Part shown: positions 5,629 to 6,712 of the stretch, piece after piece
How positions within the stretch are numbered: position 1 is the stretch's first letter
How the letters are laid out: each line of letters begins with the position of its first letter
DNA from: Candidatus Iainarchaeum sp.
Lineage (GTDB): Archaea; Iainarchaeota; Iainarchaeia; Iainarchaeales; Iainarchaeaceae
NCBI GenBank assembly: GCA_013331625.1
Contig: DUGC01000104.1
Span: 9,660 to 16,371, forward strand
Length of the DNA: 6,712 bases
Direction: 5' to 3'
Notes under the pieces: model-generated
Databases searched by the model: none
The model's input: only the letters and a program-made list of their open reading frames with translations
Told to the model about the DNA's origin: nothing
Program-made: the position numbers and the translations under genes

Positions 5629-6136
5629 TCACAATCGCCTTCTGGCCCTTTTTCTTGAAAAAATTCCTTCCTACATTGATAACCATTGTAATCACAAGAT
5701 ATGAAACAAAATACCATCCAAACCATGTTGTCTCATTATATACCTCTATTCCCCATGTCCCGGCATTGAAAAGGTCAAAACCCTGCTTGAGCCATGGGAG
5801 GGGGATTGGAAGCTGGATTACCGCATTTTCGAAAAGCGCGCCGAGCACGAAAAATGCCGGAAGGAATATGACCATTGAAGCGACCATGACCTTTGTCGAG
5901 GATGACATCATGGCCTGCAGCGATTCCATCATTTCCTTCTCAAGTGCATCAAGCTCATTTTTGGATTTCTGATCCCCTTTTTGCATCAGTTCCTTCATGC
6001 GCTTCTGCTTTTCCTTCATCTCCTCCTGCCTTGTCTTCATTTCATCCTTGTTCATGAATTTATTCTGCACTAATTGTGAAACAACAGCCAATACGGCCGT
6101 TATAAGCGCAATATCCACCAAGGGCCCAAAAACCAT
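5621..6136 (-). CDS. DUF106 / EMC3-TMCO1 family membrane protein (archaeal YidC-like insertase)
   Basis: A 171-aa integral membrane protein of the DUF106 family, regarded as the archaeal relative of YidC/Oxa1, EMC3 and TMCO1, which insert membrane proteins beside the ribosome and Sec translocon. It has three predicted membrane segments (about 4-24, 82-102 and 138-156). Between the first two lies a highly charged cytoplasmic coiled coil (about 30-75, rich in Lys, Glu, Met and Gln), the segment thought to contact the ribosome. The C-terminus is basic (FFKKKGQK). The location next to secY and r-protein genes is conserved in archaea. adk, usually between secY and this gene, is missing. GGTG lies just before the ATG. 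Family and topology are well supported; the insertase role comes from family knowledge. Confidence 0.9.
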   Translation of the reverse strand: MVFGPLVDIALITAVLAVVSQLVQNKFMNKDEMKTRQEEMKEKQKRMKELMQKGDQKSKNELDALEKEMMESLQAMMSSSTKVMVASMVIFLPAFFVLGALFENAVIQLPIPLPWLKQGFDLFNAGTWGIEVYNETTWFGWYFVSYLVITMVINVGRNFFKKKGQKAIVNG

Positions 6137-6277
6137 TCACACCACGATAATCAACAGCGGGCAGGCAGAACACGCGTTCGATAGGGGATTCCTACGCGCC
6201 GGAAAATAACAGCGCTTGCCAATGCAGCTATTGTTACATATCATCTCTACCTAATGCTTTATAAATCCGCTCCTGTT
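6137..6277. other. Intergenic region between secY and DUF106: promoter and leader, no gene
   Basis: This 141-bp gap holds a TATA box near the secY end and a putative leader of about 100 nt. I see no reading frame resembling adenylate kinase, which often sits here. The leader can form small hairpins: GAAC/GTTC with loop ACGC (6168-6179) and TAGG/CCTA with loop GGATT (6182-6194), or alternatively GCGT plus AGG pairing with CCT plus ACGC (6174-6197) with a 5-nt bulge. Confidence 0.6.
6257..6265 (-). promoter_or_regulatory. Archaeal TATA box upstream of the DUF106 operon
   Basis: The minus strand reads TTTATAAAG, preceded by the purine/GC stretch AGGAGCGGA that could serve as a BRE. It lies 12 nt after the secY stop. 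A start about 25 nt downstream of its centre would fall near 6236 and leave a leader of about 100 nt before the DUF106 ATG. This would be the main promoter of the downstream r-protein genes. Confidence 0.6.
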
Positions 6278-6712
6278 TCACCCAAACAATTTCCCAAGCA
6301 TCGGGTGCATGTCCATGAGTTGCTGCTTTGCAAGCTCTTCATAGAGCCTGTATACAATTCCCACTGTGAGCAATATGCCGGTTCCCGATCCTATTGCCCC
6401 CGTAAGGTCTGCAAACCCTGCAAGAAGCCCGATGAAAGCAGAACCCAGAATCGTAACAGTTGGTATGTACCTGTCCAGCACCTGCCTCATCACGCGCGGA
6501 TCCCTCCTAAACCCCGGGATCTGCATTCCCGCGCGGTCAAGCTGCTCGGCAACCCGCTCAGAGCCCTGCCCCCCGATTTCAATCCAGAACTTTCCAAAAA
6601 TTACGCATGCAATGACAAGTATAACCACATAAAGGGCCGCATGGATAATGCTCCCGCCAAGGCCCACAAAATGCAGTGTCGTAACGCTTTGCGCCATCTG
6701 GGTAAATATTTC
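6278..6712 (-). CDS. secY: Preprotein translocase subunit SecY, C-terminal part (partial)
   Basis: The last 144 residues of SecY (Sec61 alpha), the channel through which proteins cross or enter the cytoplasmic membrane. The gene is cut by the window edge: the frame stays open to base 6712 (EIFTQ before the internal methionine). Visible are a membrane segment (SIIHAALYVVILVIACVIFGKFW), then the large cytoplasmic loop with GFRRDPRVMRQVLDRYIPTV, which contacts the ribosome and includes the conserved arginines, then two more membrane segments (TILGSAFIGLLAGFADL and SGTGILLTVGIVYRLYEELA), and the short cytoplasmic end MDMHPMLGKLFG. This matches the last three helices of archaeal SecY. The stop is a TGA, and no T-run terminator follows. 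Confidence 0.97.
   Translation of the reverse strand, partial: EIFTQMAQSVTTLHFVGLGGSIIHAALYVVILVIACVIFGKFWIEIGGQGSERVAEQLDRAGMQIPGFRRDPRVMRQVLDRYIPTVTILGSAFIGLLAGFADLTGAIGSGTGILLTVGIVYRLYEELAKQQLMDMHPMLGKLFG

Overview
This window is a stretch of the archaeal ribosomal protein/RNA polymerase supercluster, with every gene on the minus strand. In transcription order (right to left) it carries: the C-terminal end of secY, a DUF106/EMC3-type membrane protein, eL34, eL14, uS13, uS4, uS11, RNA polymerase subunit D (Rpo3), an intron-containing tRNA-Leu(UAA), eL18, uL13, uS9, RNA polymerase subunit N (Rpo10) and uS2. eL14, eL18, eL34, Rpo10 and a tRNA intron at position 37/38 with a bulge-helix-bulge splice site all point to an archaeon. 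Several genes that commonly sit in this cluster are absent (adk, cmk, cbf5, rpoK, eno). That compaction suggests a reduced-genome lineage, possibly DPANN, but the phylum cannot be settled from this sequence.

Region 6712-6137: the partial secY ends at 6278. A 141-bp gap follows that has a good archaeal TATA box about 15 nt after the secY stop, so a new transcription unit probably starts here and runs through DUF106. Region 6136-2718: DUF106, eL34, eL14, uS13, uS4, uS11 and rpoD are packed with overlaps or gaps of a few bases. At four junctions the upstream TGA stop lies inside the Shine-Dalgarno sequence of the next gene. Region 2695-2489: tRNA-Leu(UAA), interrupted by a 123-nt intron that can fold into three consecutive purine/pyrimidine hairpins. 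Region 2465-1220: eL18, uL13 and uS9. Region 1118-78: rpoN and uS2.

The most interesting non-coding signal is a pair of 52-nt elements, each made of two hairpins joined by a conserved 8-nt linker. One lies 4 nt after the uS2 stop and the other between uS9 and rpoN, in opposite orientation. They match at 43 of 52 positions without gaps and carry two compensatory base-pair changes, so the hairpins appear to be under selection. Together they bracket rpoN-uS2 as an inverted pair.

Protein oddities: eL34 has lost three of its four zinc ligands; RNA polymerase subunit D has no cysteine at all and lacks the ferredoxin-like insert; uS2 ends in an Arg/Gly-rich tail with RGG motifs; uS13 and uS4 have low-complexity extensions. 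Functionally the genes are housekeeping: ribosome assembly, transcription, one leucine tRNA, and membrane-protein insertion (SecY plus the YidC-like DUF106 protein).
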